Source of the DNA: Planctomicrobium sp. | GTDB taxonomy: Bacteria; Planctomycetota; Planctomycetia; Planctomycetales; Planctomycetaceae | Direction: 5' to 3' | Length of the DNA stretch: 7,982 nucleotides | Assembly: GCA_029259835.1 (NCBI GenBank) | Contig: JAJDEL010000187.1 | Location: forward strand, 1 to 7,982 | Part shown: positions 6,960 to 7,982 of the stretch, one piece after another | Layout: each line of letters starts with the position of its first letter | Position numbering within the stretch: position 1 is the stretch's first letter | Notes under the pieces: model-generated | What the model saw: only the letters and a program-made list of their open reading frames with translations | What the model was told of the DNA's origin: nothing | Database searches by the model: none | Program-made: the position numbers and the translations under genes

Positions 6960-7982
6960 TTATTCATCATCAAGCGGTTCTAAATTTTGTGAGCCAGATT
7001 CACCGGATTGCAACTCGGTATCTTTCTTTGGAAGGCGTGGTTTATTTCGTTTCCCGAGATTCTCCTTCCAGTTGATGACTTGGTTGTGGAACTCAGAACG
7101 AGTGATCGGCATAGACGGAACGTCAAGCTCAGCTTCTGTGCCGGGTCGTCCACCGTCATCTGGATGCGAAACTTCGCTCACTTCGCGTTCCAATGCACGT
7201 AGCCAGTCAGGGATATCGACTCCTGACCCCCAGGAATCGTCAAGGTATTCATCGACTTCATCATAAAGCATTTGAAATGCTTCGGAATCGACATTGCCGT
7301 TGCGGGCATCGCTGATAGCTCGTTTGACTAACGATACCATTCTGTTCACTGCGAGTGGTTTGACAAATCGTTCACGGAGGTGATCGGTAATGGTCGGCAT
7401 CTTCATCCCGTATCGTTTTTGCAAGCGGCGGAGATCTTTCAAATGTTGATCGGCAAGGTCGGCGGTTTGCATTTCGAATGTTGATTCCCAAACATCTGCT
7501 GCATCGAGTAAGGAATTACGAACAAGAATTTCATGGACAAGTGTCAGTGGTGTCAGGTTCCAGGCATCCCGGTCGTAATGGGCTTCCAGTCGAAGGAATT
7601 CCAACAGACAGTAAATCATCTCGCCATAGTCGGATTGCGTAGTCGTTGTGTTGTATTCGAGAAATCGATCAAAACGGTCGACAACAATCGAATAGACTTG
7701 TTCGAGAGACCATTCGGCGTCACTGCGATCGATCGCTCCGGAATCGAGATGATCGAGTAGCTTAATCGGGTGGATCGGATCTTGTTCTTCTTCGAGGTAA
7801 TCGAGGAACCAGTCGACTCCGTGATGCAAAATTGAACGAACGTTGCCCAGCGTGAGTTGGCTGGCGTGGAAAAGATCTCTTCCGTAAACTTGAATAAAGT
7901 CTTCCAGCTCTTCCCATTCACCTTCCTTGCGAAGTCCATCGACCGCGGAGATACGCATCGTCCGACTGTGTTCTGACCACAA
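6960..7982 (-). CDS. Conserved-looking acidic protein of unknown function (5' end probably outside window)
   Basis: I do not recognise a characterised family. The frame is open to the right edge (340 codons). It could start at a TTG at the edge, at an ATG at 7958 (residue 9), or more likely upstream of the window. The visible protein has no signal peptide or membrane helix and appears mostly helical. Aromatic- and acid-rich segments include LHHGVDWFLDYLEEEQD (residues ~52-68) and VYSIVVDRFDRFLEYN (~95-110). These are followed by TTTTQSDYGE and a helical stretch rich in Leu, Glu, Arg and Tyr. Further motifs are RDAWNLTPLTLVHEIL and ERFVKPLAVNRMVSLV. The final ~65 residues are low-complexity and charged (KRNKPRLPKK, then an acidic end), so probably disordered. 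It resembles hypothetical proteins I recall from other planctomycetes, but I cannot confirm this here. It lies 182 bases upstream of, and in the same direction as, the BatA/VWA gene, so a shared transcript is possible. Confidence 0.75.
   Translation of the reverse strand: MWSEHSRTMRISAVDGLRKEGEWEELEDFIQVYGRDLFHASQLTLGNVRSILHHGVDWFLDYLEEEQDPIHPIKLLDHLDSGAIDRSDAEWSLEQVYSIVVDRFDRFLEYNTTTTQSDYGEMIYCLLEFLRLEAHYDRDAWNLTPLTLVHEILVRNSLLDAADVWESTFEMQTADLADQHLKDLRRLQKRYGMKMPTITDHLRERFVKPLAVNRMVSLVKRAISDARNGNVDSEAFQMLYDEVDEYLDDSWGSGVDIPDWLRALEREVSEVSHPDDGGRPGTEAELDVPSMPITRSEFHNQVINWKENLGKRNKPRLPKKDTELQSGESGSQNLEPLDDE

Noticed and set aside
6659..7075. A 138-codon plus-strand frame across the gap before the BatA/VWA gene
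   Set aside because: It overlaps the real 5' end of the BatA/VWA gene and the 3' end of the orphan gene on the other strand; its translation has no recognisable domain or family-like pattern.

Overview
The window looks like an ordinary stretch of a Planctomycetota chromosome with moderate GC content. The evidence is the gene set. It has an exported squalene-cyclase-like/HEAT protein, an 819-residue BatA/VWA protein with a C-terminal membrane anchor, a methyltransferase with an N-terminal cysteine ribbon, and a long acidic orphan protein. All four resemble families I associate with planctomycetes. Family and genus cannot be fixed from the sequence alone.

Layout from left to right. Positions 1-328 (minus strand) hold the first ~109 codons of a SAM-dependent methyltransferase that runs off the left edge. 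A divergent intergenic region (329-472) carries a good extended -10 promoter for the next gene. Positions 473-2200 (plus) encode an exported alpha/alpha-toroid (prenyltransferase/squalene-oxidase repeat) protein with a C-terminal HEAT-like tail. After a 162-base gap, 2363-4267 (plus) encodes an SGLT-type sodium:solute symporter. It keeps almost all sugar-contacting residues of the Vibrio transporter vSGLT but has an extra domain of about 84 residues in the loop before TM8. The symporter converges on the next gene, and a perfect 10-bp-stem hairpin lies between them. Positions 4318-6777 (minus) encode a BatA-type membrane-anchored von Willebrand factor A protein. After a 182-base gap, 6960-7982 (minus) encodes a cytoplasmic-looking acidic protein of unknown function whose 5' end is probably beyond the right edge.

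How the genes may work together. In planctomycetes, BatA/VWA proteins usually sit in MoxR-ATPase/DUF58 clusters, and such clusters often include exported squalene-cyclase-like proteins. Here both protein types occur within 5 kb, but on opposite strands and with a sugar symporter between them. No MoxR or DUF58 gene is visible. A joint function is therefore only a hypothesis. I see no mobile elements, tRNA/rRNA genes, CRISPR arrays, frameshifted genes or clear signs of horizontal transfer. I do not find a clearly new multi-gene system. The points most worth checking are the symporter's loop insertion, the orphan protein with its conserved-looking threonine-rich core, and the intergenic hairpin.
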